Shown here: piece by piece, positions 45,587-55,176 of the stretch
Layout of the letters: each line of letters opens with the position of its first letter
Numbering within the stretch: the stretch's first letter is position 1
Source: Mesorhizobium huakuii
GTDB lineage: Bacteria; Pseudomonadota; Alphaproteobacteria; Rhizobiales; Rhizobiaceae
Length of the DNA: 64,000 nt
Assembly: GCF_030160235.1 (NCBI RefSeq)
Contig: NZ_BSNY01000012.1
Location: 496,001-560,000, forward strand
Reading direction: 5' to 3'
Made by a program: the position numbers and the translations under genes
The notes under the pieces: model-generated
What the model saw: only the letters and a program-made list of their open reading frames with translations
Told to the model about the DNA's origin: nothing
Databases searched by the model: none

Positions 45587-46405
45587 ATGGCGGGTGGACA
45601 GGGCCTGATGGCCGGCAAGCGCGGCCTTATTCTTGGCGTCGCGAACAACAGGTCGATTGCCTACGGCATTGCCAAGGCATGCGTCGACCATGGCGCCGAG
45701 ATCGCGCTGACCTATCAGGGCGAGGCGTTCAAGAAGCGCGTCGAGCCGTTGGCGGCGGAACTGGGCGCCTTTGTCGCCGGCCATTGCGACGTCACGGATC
45801 CGGCGAGCCTCGACGAGGTTTTCGCCAATGTGGCCAAGCATTGGGGCAAGCTCGACTTCCTCGTCCATGCCATCGCCTTCTCCGACAAGGACGAGCTGAC
45901 CGGCCGCTATGTCGAGACGACGCGCGACAATTTCCTGCGCACGATGGACATTTCGGTGTTTTCCTTCACCACCATCGCCAAGCGCGCCGAGGCGCTGATG
46001 ACCGAGGGCGGTTCACTGCTCACGCTGACCTACTACGGCGCCGAGAAGGTGATGCCGCACTACAACGTCATGGGCGTCGCCAAGGCCGCGCTCGAAGCCA
46101 GCGTGCGTTATCTGGCCGTCGATCTCGGCGGCAAGAAGATCCGCGTCAACGCCATCTCGGCCGGTCCGATCAAGACGCTGGCCGCCTCGGGCATCGGCGA
46201 TTTCCGCTACATACTGAAGTGGAACGAATACAATTCGCCGCTGAAGCAGACGGTCACGCAGGAGGAGGTCGGCGATTCCGGCGTCTATTTCCTGTCCGAC
46301 CTGTCGCGTGGCGTCACCGGCGAAGTGCACCATGTCGATTCCGGTTATCACGTGGTCGGCATGAAGGCGGTCGACGCGCCTGACATTTCGACGGTCAAGG
46401 AATAA
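45587..46405 (+). CDS. fabI: Enoyl-ACP reductase FabI
   Basis: The 272-residue short-chain-dehydrogenase-fold enzyme has GVANNRSIAYGIAKA, which is typical of FabI. The active-site Tyr and Lys fit the YYGAEKVMPHYNVMGVAKAALE segment, split here as Tyr-x6-Lys. It reduces enoyl-ACP in fatty-acid synthesis and is the triclosan-type target. The ATG at 45587 has GGAGAG upstream. A GTGCCT/AGGCAC hairpin lies about 35 bases before it. Confidence 0.94.
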   Translation: MAGGQGLMAGKRGLILGVANNRSIAYGIAKACVDHGAEIALTYQGEAFKKRVEPLAAELGAFVAGHCDVTDPASLDEVFANVAKHWGKLDFLVHAIAFSDKDELTGRYVETTRDNFLRTMDISVFSFTTIAKRAEALMTEGGSLLTLTYYGAEKVMPHYNVMGVAKAALEASVRYLAVDLGGKKIRVNAISAGPIKTLAASGIGDFRYILKWNEYNSPLKQTVTQEEVGDSGVYFLSDLSRGVTGEVHHVDSGYHVVGMKAVDAPDISTVKE

Positions 46406-46454
46406 CTCCCCCGCTTCCTCCGCCCAGGCCCTGGCCCGACCTCCGGAAGACCTG

Positions 46455-47042
46455 ATGTACCCGCTGGTTTATATCGTGCGCCACGGCCAGACCGCGTGGA
46501 ACGCCGAATTCCGGCTTCAGGGGCAGGCCGACACCGATCTCAACGCCCTTGGGCGCGAGCAGGCGTCCGGAAACGGACATCGGCTGGCCGAACTTGTCGG
46601 CAACCCCGAGGAATTCGACTTCGTCGCCAGCCCGATGCGGCGGACGCGCGAAACGATGGAACGCATCCGCGCCGCGATGAAGCTCGATCCGCTCGCCTAT
46701 CGAACCGATATCAGGCTGATCGAGGTCAACTTCGGCGACTGGCAGAGCTTTACCTTCGCCGAGCTCGAGACGCAGTCTCCTGGAGCAAGCCGGTCCCGCG
46801 CACTGGACAAATGGAATTTTCAGCCGCCCGGCGAGGGGGCGGAAAGCTACCAGATGCTGCTCGAACGGGTGAAACCCTGCTTCGACGAGATCGACCGCAA
46901 GACGGTCTGCGTGACGCATGGCGGCGTCATGCGCACCCTGTTCCGTTTCGTGCTCGACATGGCTGAGGACGAGGCCGCGAACCTGGATATTCCGCAGGAT
47001 CGCGTGCTCAAACTCGAAGGCCGAAGCCTTGAGTGGCTTTAG
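46455..47042 (+). CDS. Histidine phosphatase family protein
   Basis: The 195-residue protein has the phosphoglycerate mutase signature YIVRHGQTAWNAEFRLQGQ (catalytic His in RHG) and the distal VTHGGVMRTL. It is a cytoplasmic phosphatase of unknown substrate. It follows fabI after 49 bp and may be cotranscribed. Its start has no strong ribosome binding site. Confidence 0.9.
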   Translation: MYPLVYIVRHGQTAWNAEFRLQGQADTDLNALGREQASGNGHRLAELVGNPEEFDFVASPMRRTRETMERIRAAMKLDPLAYRTDIRLIEVNFGDWQSFTFAELETQSPGASRSRALDKWNFQPPGEGAESYQMLLERVKPCFDEIDRKTVCVTHGGVMRTLFRFVLDMAEDEAANLDIPQDRVLKLEGRSLEWL

Positions 47043-47043
47043 A

Positions 47044-47136
47044 GAAATTCAGGAAAAGCGCGTAGCGCTTTCCCTTGGGAATTGCGTCAAAACAAGGAGT
47101 TAGCGCGTTTCGCTGTTTCCATGAAACGGTGAAGCA
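47044..47136. repeat. Rhizobial intergenic repeat with nested hairpins
   Basis: AGGAAAAGCGC and GCGCTTTCCCT form an imperfect stem around GTA; flanking AATTC/GAATT and a small GTTTC-CAT-GAAAC hairpin follow. It begins just after the phosphatase stop codon. The pattern is like the multi-copy elements of rhizobial genomes; copy number is not testable here. Confidence 0.6.
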
Positions 47137-47152
47137 CTCGGGGAGAAAAAAC

Positions 47153-47416
47153 CTAGTTCGTGTCGCTGTCCGGCAGCTGCATATCGGTCACGACATTCTC
47201 GCCATTGGTCACGTCGTAAGCGATGACGATGTCCATGCCCGGCTTCAGCGAGTCGAGATCGGTTTCGGCGTTCAGCTTGTAGGATTTGCCGTCGTCCAGC
47301 GTAAGGGTCAGCGCGTCCTTGTCGATCTTCTTGATCAGGCCTTCGGTCTGTCCGGCGAAGGCGGCGGTGGAATAGAGCAGGGCGGCGGCAACAGCGCCAA
47401 TCAGGGTACGCATCAT
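47153..47416 (-). CDS. DUF1344 exported protein
   Basis: The 87-residue protein has a signal peptide (MMRTLIGAVAAALLYSTAAFA) and a 66-residue beta-rich mature domain (GLIKKIDKDALTLTLDDGKSY), which matches DUF1344. Such proteins are small periplasmic OB-like domains of unknown role. Two adjacent ATGs (47416 and 47413) are both possible; AGAGGA is better spaced for the second. It is divergent from aroC. Confidence 0.82.
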   Translation of the reverse strand: MMRTLIGAVAAALLYSTAAFAGQTEGLIKKIDKDALTLTLDDGKSYKLNAETDLDSLKPGMDIVIAYDVTNGENVVTDMQLPDSDTN

Positions 47417-47597
47417 CGTCCTCTTTGGTCATTGCGCCGGCACTGTGGCGGCGGATCCTCAACGGCGGATGGAAGAAAGCAGAAACCAGCCGAATGTGTC
47501 AAAACTTAAACGGCAGGGATGAGAGTTTGACCACCGCAAAAAACGCCAATAGAAGGCAGGCTTCAACCGGCTTCGCTGCCGGGCAGGGCACTTTTCC

Positions 47598-48713
47598 ATG
47601 TCTCACAACACGTTCGGCCATCTTTTCCGCGTCACCACCTGGGGCGAAAGCCATGGGGCGGCACTTGGCTGCGTGGTCGACGGTTGCCCGCCCGGCATCC
47701 GCTTCACGCGCGATGAAATCCAGGCCGAACTCGACAAGCGCCGGCCAGGCCAGTCGCGCTTCGTCACCCAGCGCCGCGAACCCGACGAGGTGAAGGTGCT
47801 CTCGGGTTTCGTCCTAGACGAGGACGGCGAGACGATGATCACCACCGGCACGCCGGTCTCCATGCTGATCGAGAATGTCGACCAGCGATCGAAGGACTAT
47901 GGCGAGATCGCCCGCCAGTACCGGCCGGGCCATGCCGACTACACCTATGACGTGAAATACGGCATACGCGACTATCGCGGCGGCGGCCGCTCCTCGGCCC
48001 GCGAGACCGCGGCCAGGGTCGCCGCAGGCGCGCTCGCCCGTAAGGTGGTGCCCGGCATGGTGGTGCGCGGCGCCCTGGTCTCGATGGGCGAAAAATCGAT
48101 CGACCGCGCCAACTGGAACTGGAATTTCATCGGCGACGCGGAAAATCCGTTCTTCACGCCCGATCCCGCTTCGGTTCCCGTCTTCACGCAGTATCTTGAC
48201 GGTATCCGCAAGGCCGGATCCTCGGTCGGCGCGGTGATCGAGATCGTCGCCGACGGCGTTCCGCCGGGGCTTGGCGCGCCGATCTACGCCAAGCTCGACC
48301 AGGACATCGCGTCGGGCCTGATGTCGATCAATGCCGTCAAGGGCGTCGAGATCGGCAATGGCTTCGAGGCGGCGCGCATCACCGGCGAACAGAATGCCGA
48401 CGAGATGCGCATCGGCAATGACGGCAAGCCGGTGTTCCTGTCCAACAATGCCGGCGGCATCCTTGGCGGCATCTCGACCGGCCAGGCGATCGTCGCCCGC
48501 TTCGCCGTCAAGCCGACCTCGTCGATCCTGACGCCGCGAAAATCCATCGACAAGGACGGCAAAGACGTCGAGGTAATGACCAAAGGCCGCCACGACCCCT
48601 GCGTCGGCATCCGCGCCGTGCCGATCGGAGAGGCGATGGTTGCCTGCGCGATTGCCGATCACTATCTGCGGCATAGAGGACAGACGGGGAAGGGAATAGG
48701 CAGTAGGGAATAG
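47598..48713 (+). CDS. aroC: Chorismate synthase
   Basis: The 371-residue FMN-dependent enzyme has [15 protein letters not shown] at the N-terminus, [16 protein letters not shown]-like segments (here [17 protein letters not shown]), [11 protein letters not shown] and the C-terminal [17 protein letters not shown]. It makes chorismate in the shikimate pathway. The last nine residues are encoded by a GGGAATAGGCAGTA repeat, suggesting that the natural C-terminus was altered by repeat insertion. Confidence 0.96.
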   Translation: MSHNTFGHLFRVTTWGESHGAALGCVVDGCPPGIRFTRDEIQAELDKRRPGQSRFVTQRREPDEVKVLSGFVLDEDGETMITTGTPVSMLIENVDQRSKDYGEIARQYRPGHADYTYDVKYGIRDYRGGGRSSARETAARVAAGALARKVVPGMVVRGALVSMGEKSIDRANWNWNFIGDAENPFFTPDPASVPVFTQYLDGIRKAGSSVGAVIEIVADGVPPGLGAPIYAKLDQDIASGLMSINAVKGVEIGNGFEAARITGEQNADEMRIGNDGKPVFLSNNAGGILGGISTGQAIVARFAVKPTSSILTPRKSIDKDGKDVEVMTKGRHDPCVGIRAVPIGEAMVACAIADHYLRHRGQTGKGIGSRE

Positions 48714-48767
48714 GCAGTAGGCCGCCCGAAAGAACCTTTTTCTTCCTACTGCCTACCCCCTAATCCC
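48692..48767. repeat. Direct and inverted GGGAATAGGCAGTA repeats at the aroC end
   Basis: GGGAATAGGCAGTA occurs twice in tandem (48692-48705 and 48706-48719). The reverse complement follows with an insertion (TACTGCCTA, then TAATCCC, 48747-48767). The aroC stop codon lies in the second copy. The unit can fold into a stem across its 27-base spacer. Confidence 0.7.
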
Positions 48768-48788
48768 TGCGAGCGAAGCGAGCATCCC

Positions 48789-49889
48789 ATGCCTTACGAT
48801 CAGAAGAAGATTGTCGAAGCCATCCGCGCTTTCGAACGCGGCGAGATCGTCGTCGTCATGGATGATGACGGGCGCGAGAACGAAGGCGATCTGATCGTCG
48901 CCGCCGTTCACTGCACGCCGGAAAAGATGGCCTTCATCGTGCGCAACACCTCCGGCATCGTCTGCACGCCGATGCCGCGCGAGGAAGCCAAGCGGCTCAA
49001 CCTGCAGCCGATGGTCGCCGACAATGATTCCGCCCACACCACCGCCTTCACCGTCAGCGTCGATTTCAAGCATGGCACGACGACAGGCATCTCGGCCGAC
49101 GACCGCACGCTCACGGTGCGCAACCTCGCCAACGGCAATGTCGGCGCCTCCGATTTCGTCCGCCCCGGCCACATCTTCCCGCTGATCGCGCGCGAAGGCG
49201 GCGTCCTGATGCGTTCGGGCCATACCGAAGCGGCGGTCGATCTCTGCAAGCTCGCCGGCTTGCCGCCGATCGGCGTCATTTCAGAACTCGTCAACGATGA
49301 CGGCACCGTCAAGCGCGGCCCGCAGGTCCAGGCTTTCGCCGAAGAGCATGGCCTGAAGCAGGTCTCGGTCGCCGACCTCATCGCCTACCGCCAGCGCAAG
49401 GAAACGCTGGTCGAGCGTGTCGCCTGCTCCGATATCGACACGCTTGGCGGCAAGGCGCAGGTATTCACCTACACGCTGCCCTGGGACACGATGCATCACG
49501 TCGCTGTCGTCTTCGGCGACATACGCGATGGCGAGGACGTGCCGGTGCGGCTGCATTCCGAGGATGTGGTGACCGACGTCTTCGGCACCAGCCATCGCCT
49601 GGACGGCATCATGAAGGCGATGGGCGAGCGCAAGCGCGGCGTCATCGTCTATCTCAGAGAGGGCTCCGTCGGCGTTGCGCATCAGGAGCGCAAGCGTCCG
49701 CTGAGCGGCGACCGCGAGGATCACGAAGAGGCCCGCCGTCGCGAGAATGAATGGCGCGAAATCGGCCTCGGCGCGCAGATCCTGAAGGATCTCGGCATTT
49801 CCTCGATCAACCTGATCGCCTCGCGCGAGCGTCATTATGTCGGCCTCGAAGGCTTTGGCATCCACATCGCCAAAACCGAAATCCTCTAG
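48789..49889 (+). CDS. ribBA: 3,4-dihydroxy-2-butanone 4-phosphate synthase with degenerate RibA domain
   Basis: The 366-residue protein has an N-terminal RibB domain with VMDDDGRENEGDLIVAA and HTEAAVDLCKLAG, which looks active. The C-terminal half resembles GTP cyclohydrolase II, but the three zinc-binding Cys are replaced by Asp259, Arg270 and Asp272 (SEDVVTDVFGTSHRLDG). The second domain is therefore unlikely to hydrolyse GTP, as in RibBX-type proteins. It supplies the four-carbon unit for riboflavin. No FMN riboswitch was found upstream. Confidence 0.92.
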   Translation: MPYDQKKIVEAIRAFERGEIVVVMDDDGRENEGDLIVAAVHCTPEKMAFIVRNTSGIVCTPMPREEAKRLNLQPMVADNDSAHTTAFTVSVDFKHGTTTGISADDRTLTVRNLANGNVGASDFVRPGHIFPLIAREGGVLMRSGHTEAAVDLCKLAGLPPIGVISELVNDDGTVKRGPQVQAFAEEHGLKQVSVADLIAYRQRKETLVERVACSDIDTLGGKAQVFTYTLPWDTMHHVAVVFGDIRDGEDVPVRLHSEDVVTDVFGTSHRLDGIMKAMGERKRGVIVYLREGSVGVAHQERKRPLSGDREDHEEARRRENEWREIGLGAQILKDLGISSINLIASRERHYVGLEGFGIHIAKTEIL

Positions 49890-50021
49890 GGATATCTTGA
49901 TGTTCGGCTGAGGCCGGCCTGGCCTTCTGCGTACCGGGTGCTTGAGGGCCGGAACGTCCGCTGGGCTCCGGCTCTCGAAATCCATCTTGTTTCGTCGCCT
50001 CGCGCCCGACCTATTCTGCCG

Positions 50022-51245
50022 TCACTCGGCCGGAGCGGCGGCCGTTTCACACCCATCCAGATCGCATTTTTGGGTGGCCAGGATGCGCTGGCCGAGCAGC
50101 ACGGTGGCGAGCGCAATCGTGCCTGATGCTACCGAGACCCAGAACCCGTTCTGGGCGCCAAACGCATCCACCACGGCGCCGGCGGCGAAGGAACCCAGCG
50201 CCATGCCGATGCCGATGCCGGTGGTCACCCAGGTGATGCCTTCGGTCAGCATCGCTTCCGGCACATGCCGTTCGATCAGGCCGAAGGCCGTGATGAAGGT
50301 CGGCGAGATCGCCACGCCGCTGAGGAAGACGGTCAGCGCCAGGAGCGGCACGCTGCCGGCGGTGAGCGGCAGCAAGGTGCCGAGCGCGACCAGGGCGACC
50401 GCGATGGCGAGTTGGCGCTGCAGCGGTGCCCTCAGGTTGAGCGCGCCGACAATGATGCCGAGCACGAACGACCCCAGCGCGTAGACGCCGATGACGAGGC
50501 TGGCGGCGCCGGGCTGGCCGAGCTCCTTGGTGATCGCCACCGTGCTCACTTCCGTCGTCGCGAAGGTCGCGCCGATGAAGATCAGGGCAAAGGTGATGAT
50601 CTGCACCGGCCGCAGGCGGATCGCCGAGCCGCTCGAGCCATGGTCCACCGGGCGCACTTGCGGCTCGGTCGAGCGCTGCAGGATGAACGCGGTCGAACCC
50701 AGGGCGAGGAACAATGTGCTCGCCAGCATGCCCGCTTCCGGGAAAAGGGCGGCGCTGAGGCCGACCGACAGCGATGCGCCGGCGATATAGACCAGTTCAT
50801 CCGCCGCCGATTCGAAGGCGAAGGCGGTGTTCATCTCAGGTCGTCCCCGGAAAAGCTCGGTCCAGCGCGCGCGCACCATGGCGGGCATGCTGGGCATCGC
50901 CGCCGCCAACAGCGCCGACACGAACAGCGTCCAGACCGGCCAGTCCTGATTGGCGGCCGCAACCAGCGTGATGAAGGCGAGCACGGAGATGATTGTCGTG
51001 GGCACGACGATCCGCGTCTGGCCAAGGCGGTCGACCAGTCTTGATATTTGCGGCGCCAGGAATGCGTTGGCCAACGCGAATGTCGCCGAGACGGCGCCCG
51101 CCAGCCAATATTCGCCGCGCGTCTGCGACAGCATTGCCACGATACCGATCGGCGCCATGGCGATCGGCAGGCGCGCCATGAAGCCGGCGGCTGCAAAGCC
51201 CTTGGCTCCAGGGGCGCGGAAAATTTCCGAATAGGGGTTTTGCAT
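50022..51245 (-). CDS. MFS efflux-type transporter
   Basis: The 407-residue protein has about twelve transmembrane segments and the RLVDRLGQTR loop (about residue 70). It is divergent from a TetR gene with three perfect operators in the gap. The ATG at 51245 has GAGGA upstream. It is probably a drug or metabolite exporter repressed by the adjacent TetR. The substrate is unknown. Confidence 0.88.
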   Translation of the reverse strand: MQNPYSEIFRAPGAKGFAAAGFMARLPIAMAPIGIVAMLSQTRGEYWLAGAVSATFALANAFLAPQISRLVDRLGQTRIVVPTTIISVLAFITLVAAANQDWPVWTLFVSALLAAAMPSMPAMVRARWTELFRGRPEMNTAFAFESAADELVYIAGASLSVGLSAALFPEAGMLASTLFLALGSTAFILQRSTEPQVRPVDHGSSGSAIRLRPVQIITFALIFIGATFATTEVSTVAITKELGQPGAASLVIGVYALGSFVLGIIVGALNLRAPLQRQLAIAVALVALGTLLPLTAGSVPLLALTVFLSGVAISPTFITAFGLIERHVPEAMLTEGITWVTTGIGIGMALGSFAAGAVVDAFGAQNGFWVSVASGTIALATVLLGQRILATQKCDLDGCETAAAPAE

Positions 51246-51279
51246 GATGGTTCCTCGACAAAGTCCGGTTCGACAATTA

Positions 51280-51294
51280 CATACGAAGCGTATG
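51280..51294. promoter_or_regulatory. TetR operator O1 (CATACG-N3-CGTATG)
   Basis: A perfect 15-bp dyad CATACG-AAG-CGTATG next to the start of the MFS gene. It is identical in half-sites to two others at 51309 and 51332. Confidence 0.88.
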
Positions 51295-51308
51295 AGGGTT
51301 AGATAGGG

Positions 51309-51323
51309 CATACGCGACGTATG
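51309..51323. promoter_or_regulatory. TetR operator O2 (CATACG-N3-CGTATG)
   Basis: Perfect dyad with CGA centre, 29 bp from the first and 23 bp from the third operator, in the middle of the divergent gap. Confidence 0.88.
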
Positions 51324-51331
51324 TCAATTGG

Positions 51332-51346
51332 CATACGCAACGTATG
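51332..51346. promoter_or_regulatory. TetR operator O3 (CATACG-N3-CGTATG)
   Basis: Perfect dyad with CAA centre, 20 bp before the tetR start, so it probably mediates autorepression. Confidence 0.88.
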
Positions 51347-51365
51347 TGAATAGGACCAGACGGAA

Positions 51366-51965
51366 ATGCACAGACCCCGCAAGGAAATGATCGCCGAGAC
51401 GCGTGCCAAGCTGATTGCCGCCGCCCGTCGGGCCTTCGGTACGATCGGATATGCCGAAGCGTCGATGGATGATTTCACGGCATCGGCCGGGCTGACGCGC
51501 GGCGCCCTCTATCATCACTTCGGCGACAAGAAGGGGCTGCTGGAGGCGGTTATCGCCGAAATCGACGGCGAGATGGCGGCCCGGGTGAATGAGGTCGCGT
51601 CGAGAGCGCCGACCCGCTGGCAGCATTTCGTCGACGAATGCACGACCTATATCGAAATGGCGCTCGAGCCGGAAATCCAGCGCATCATGTTCCGCGACGG
51701 TCCAGCCGTACTGGGCGATCCCGCGCAATGGCCGAATGCCAATGCCTGCGTCGGTTCAATGACCGATCATCTGACCGCGCTGCAGGGAGAAGGGGTGGTC
51801 GTCCCGAGCGTCGACCCGGAGACCGCCGCGCGGCTGATCAACGGGGCGAGCAGTCAGGCGGCGCAGCGGATCGCCAATTCGAACGACCCCGAAGCGACAT
51901 CGAAGATCGTGGTTGCGGCGTTCAAGCAATTGCTCGAAGGCCTGCTCAGAAAACCAGCTGCGTAA
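51366..51965 (+). CDS. TetR-family repressor
   Basis: The 199-residue protein has the N-terminal TetR helix-turn-helix (AAARRAFGTIGYAEASMDDF and LTRGALYHHFGDKKGLLEAV) and a C-terminal ligand-binding domain. Three perfect CATACG-N3-CGTATG dyads precede it. It likely represses itself and the divergent MFS gene until a ligand binds. The start is ATG at 51366. Confidence 0.93.
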   Translation: MHRPRKEMIAETRAKLIAAARRAFGTIGYAEASMDDFTASAGLTRGALYHHFGDKKGLLEAVIAEIDGEMAARVNEVASRAPTRWQHFVDECTTYIEMALEPEIQRIMFRDGPAVLGDPAQWPNANACVGSMTDHLTALQGEGVVVPSVDPETAARLINGASSQAAQRIANSNDPEATSKIVVAAFKQLLEGLLRKPAA

Positions 51966-52050
51966 CAGAACCAAATCCGCGTTGGGCTGCGATTGACAAT
52001 CCTGGGGGCGAGCGCATCCTTCCGAGCCATCTCTGAGGGGAGATTCGGGC

Positions 52051-53034
52051 ATGTGGGATTTCGATATCGGCAGGTCGGTGTCCATCATGATGCGGACCTG
52101 GCCTTTCATTGTCTTTCGTATGATCGTCTATTTCGGCATCACGCTTGCCTATATCGTGGCGACCGGCACCGGTGCGTCGGTCGGCTATGGTGTCGGCCAT
52201 ATCTCCACGGACCCCGACGGGCCGATGTCCTTCGCCCTGTGGGGCGGCGTGGTCGGTTTCGGCGTGGTTTCGATCGCCGTCTACTGGATCCGCGAATACA
52301 TCCTCTACGTCGTCAAGGCCGGCCATATCGCCGTGATGGTCCATCTGATCGACGGCCGGGATGTCCCCGACGGCCAGAACCAGATCGCCTATGCCAGGAA
52401 GGTCGTGACCGAGCGTTTCGCCGAGGCCAACATCCTTTTTGTCGTCGACCAGTTGGTCAAGGGCGCCATCCGCGCCATCACCGGCCTGCTCGGCGGCATC
52501 GCCGCCTTCCTGCCCATTCCGGGCCTGAGCGGTCTTGTCTCTTTCATCAACACGGTGATCCGCCTGTCGCTCACCTACGTCGACGAGATCATCCTCGGCT
52601 ACAACATCCGCATCAATTCGTCCTCGCCCTTCGAGACGGCGCGCCAAGGCGTCGTGCTCTATGCCCAGAACGGCAAGACCATGGTCAAGAACGCCGTCTG
52701 GCTGGCGGTCATCATGTGGGGCGTGTCCTTCGTCATCTTCCTGTTGATGCTGGCTCCGGCCGGCGCCATTCTCTTCATCATGCCCGGACAGCTCGCCGGC
52801 TGGGCCTTCGTGCTCGCCATTGTCTTCGCCTGGGCCTTCAAGGCGGCCTTCATCGAGCCCTTCGCCATCGCTTGCCTGATGCAGGTCTATTTCAAGACCA
52901 TCGCCGGCCAGGTGCCTGATCCGGCCTGGGACATCAGGCTGGCCGAAGCGTCATCGAAGTTCCGGGAACTCAAGGACAAGGCGCTTGCCTCTTTCGGCGG
53001 CTCGCGCTGGGGCACGGCCGGCGCGACGCGCTGA
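52051..53034 (+). CDS. Multi-pass membrane protein of unknown function
   Basis: The 327-residue protein has about six hydrophobic segments and a soluble C-terminal tail. No catalytic motif is seen. It starts MWDFDIGRSVSIMMRTWPF and is preceded by a GGGGAG ribosome binding site. Its 3' end overlaps bluB on the other strand by 148 bp. The function is not known; it could be an integral transport or stress protein. Confidence 0.75.
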   Translation: MWDFDIGRSVSIMMRTWPFIVFRMIVYFGITLAYIVATGTGASVGYGVGHISTDPDGPMSFALWGGVVGFGVVSIAVYWIREYILYVVKAGHIAVMVHLIDGRDVPDGQNQIAYARKVVTERFAEANILFVVDQLVKGAIRAITGLLGGIAAFLPIPGLSGLVSFINTVIRLSLTYVDEIILGYNIRINSSSPFETARQGVVLYAQNGKTMVKNAVWLAVIMWGVSFVIFLLMLAPAGAILFIMPGQLAGWAFVLAIVFAWAFKAAFIEPFAIACLMQVYFKTIAGQVPDPAWDIRLAEASSKFRELKDKALASFGGSRWGTAGATR

Positions 53035-53786
53035 TCGGCCGGGCAGGTGGTGGCCGGCGCGGCATCGGAGCCGTTGAGGCGCGCCACGGCCGATTTCAGC
53101 GGCGCTTCACCTTGCCCGCAAAAAGTCTCGCTCATGATCAGTTCGGGCAGCGGCAGCCGCCGGCTCCAGCCGTGTGTTTCAAGGTCGGGTTTGGGCGCGA
53201 ACTCGGAAACCCGACCGACGCAGAGATAGGCGATCGGCGTCACGTGCTCGGGAATGGACAGCAGGCTTTTGAGCGCTTGCGTCTCTATGATGCTGACCCA
53301 ACCGACGCCGACCCCTTCGGCACGCGCGGCCAGCCAGAAATTCTGCACCGCGCAGACCGTGCTGTAGAGATCCATCTCCGGATTGTGCCAGCGGCCCAGC
53401 GGCGAGTTTTTTGAGCGCTCGCGGTCGCAGGTGATGCAGATGTTGAGCGCGCTTTCGCAGATGCCTTCCAGTTTGAGCTTGCTGTAGAGCGCCTGTCTCT
53501 CGGCCTCGATTTCAGGCAATTCCTGCTCGCGGGCGGCCAGGAAAAGGTCGCGCACCTCTGCCCGTCGCGCGGCGTCGCGAATGACGATGAAGTTCCACGG
53601 CTGCATGAAGCCGACCGACGGCGCGTGATGGGCGGCAAGCAGAAGCCGCGCCAGCACCTCGTCGTCGAGCGCGTCAGGCACGAAATGGCTGCGCACGTCG
53701 CGCCGCGTGAACATGGCGCGATAGACCGCGTCACGCGCCATCTGGTCAAATCCGTCGCCCATAGGAGCGGTCATTGGGTCTGGCAT
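52887..53786 (-). CDS. bluB: 5,6-dimethylbenzimidazole synthase BluB
   Basis: The 299-residue flavin-destructase has the BluB/nitroreductase-type core (residues 14-235). The core includes RDVRSHF, whose Asp30 corresponds to the essential Asp of the family, and GVGWVSIIET with Ser165. It cleaves FMNH2 to give dimethylbenzimidazole, the lower ligand of cobalamin. The last 60 residues extend beyond the usual end (about 227-235 residues) and lie antisense to the adjacent membrane protein gene. The ATG at 53786 has GGGGA upstream. No cobalamin riboswitch was seen. Confidence 0.93.
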   Translation of the reverse strand: MPDPMTAPMGDGFDQMARDAVYRAMFTRRDVRSHFVPDALDDEVLARLLLAAHHAPSVGFMQPWNFIVIRDAARRAEVRDLFLAAREQELPEIEAERQALYSKLKLEGICESALNICITCDRERSKNSPLGRWHNPEMDLYSTVCAVQNFWLAARAEGVGVGWVSIIETQALKSLLSIPEHVTPIAYLCVGRVSEFAPKPDLETHGWSRRLPLPELIMSETFCGQGEAPLKSAVARLNGSDAAPATTCPADQRVAPAVPQREPPKEASALSLSSRNFDDASASLMSQAGSGTWPAMVLK

Positions 53787-53823
53787 CGCTTGTCCCCTTG
53801 CGATTGCGATAGTTTCACACCGT

Positions 53824-53865
53824 CAGAGCGTACTTTGTGCGTCAAACTGGACGCACGTCGCTCTG
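53824..53865. repeat. 42-nt interrupted hairpin repeat
   Basis: CAGAGCG/CGCTCTG is the outer stem and GTGCGTC/GACGCAC the inner stem, with an AAACTG loop. It lies upstream of bluB and resembles other rhizobial intergenic palindromes; it lacks any B12-box. Confidence 0.65.
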
Positions 53866-54246
53866 ATGCCATCCGCCTGACCATGCGGATGACGATGCCT
53901 GCCAGGCCGGTCTTCTGGCTCGGGATCAACCCGCGTCCGGTGCCTTCCCGTCATCGACAGTGGCATTTACCGGCGCGGTCCCCCTCACAGCGTTGGGCAC
54001 GCCACGGAATTCAACCGTGTTCCCGATTCTCCCGCCAGAGCATTTGCAGCCAAGTGGAATCACTTGGCGTCGCAGAATGCGGCTAAACAAACAGACCGGC
54101 GGGCACCAGGCAGTGGCGGCGACCTTACGCCGAAGCCTCGCCCGCGCCAATCCCCGCGGCGACGCCAATGGACGCAGGCTCGATTTTCCCCAGCGATCGA
54201 GCCGCAATGCATGGCCATCGCGGCGCCGGGGCACTAGATAGGGAGC
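53866..54246. other. Gap between bluB and the deacetylase-like gene
   Basis: No supported gene in about 380 bp. It contains one 41-nt hairpin repeat at 54040-54080. The open frames there show no ribosome binding site and no recognisable product. Confidence 0.6.
54040..54080. repeat. 41-nt intergenic hairpin
   Basis: GCATT/AATGC ends and a CCAAGTG-GAAT-CACTTGG core form a long hairpin. The sequence resembles rhizobial high-copy palindromes. Confidence 0.6.
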
Positions 54247-55173
<927 letters not shown>

Positions 55174-55176
55174 ATG

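Noticed and set aside
48714-48788. FMN riboswitch before ribBA
   Set aside because: The 75-bp gap is mostly repeat and too short for the RFN element.
53787-53870. Cobalamin riboswitch before bluB
   Set aside because: Only an interrupted palindrome is present; no B12-box or conserved core was seen.
53960-54241. 93-residue frame upstream of the deacetylase-like gene
   Set aside because: It spans a palindromic repeat, has basic low-complexity sequence and no ribosome binding site.
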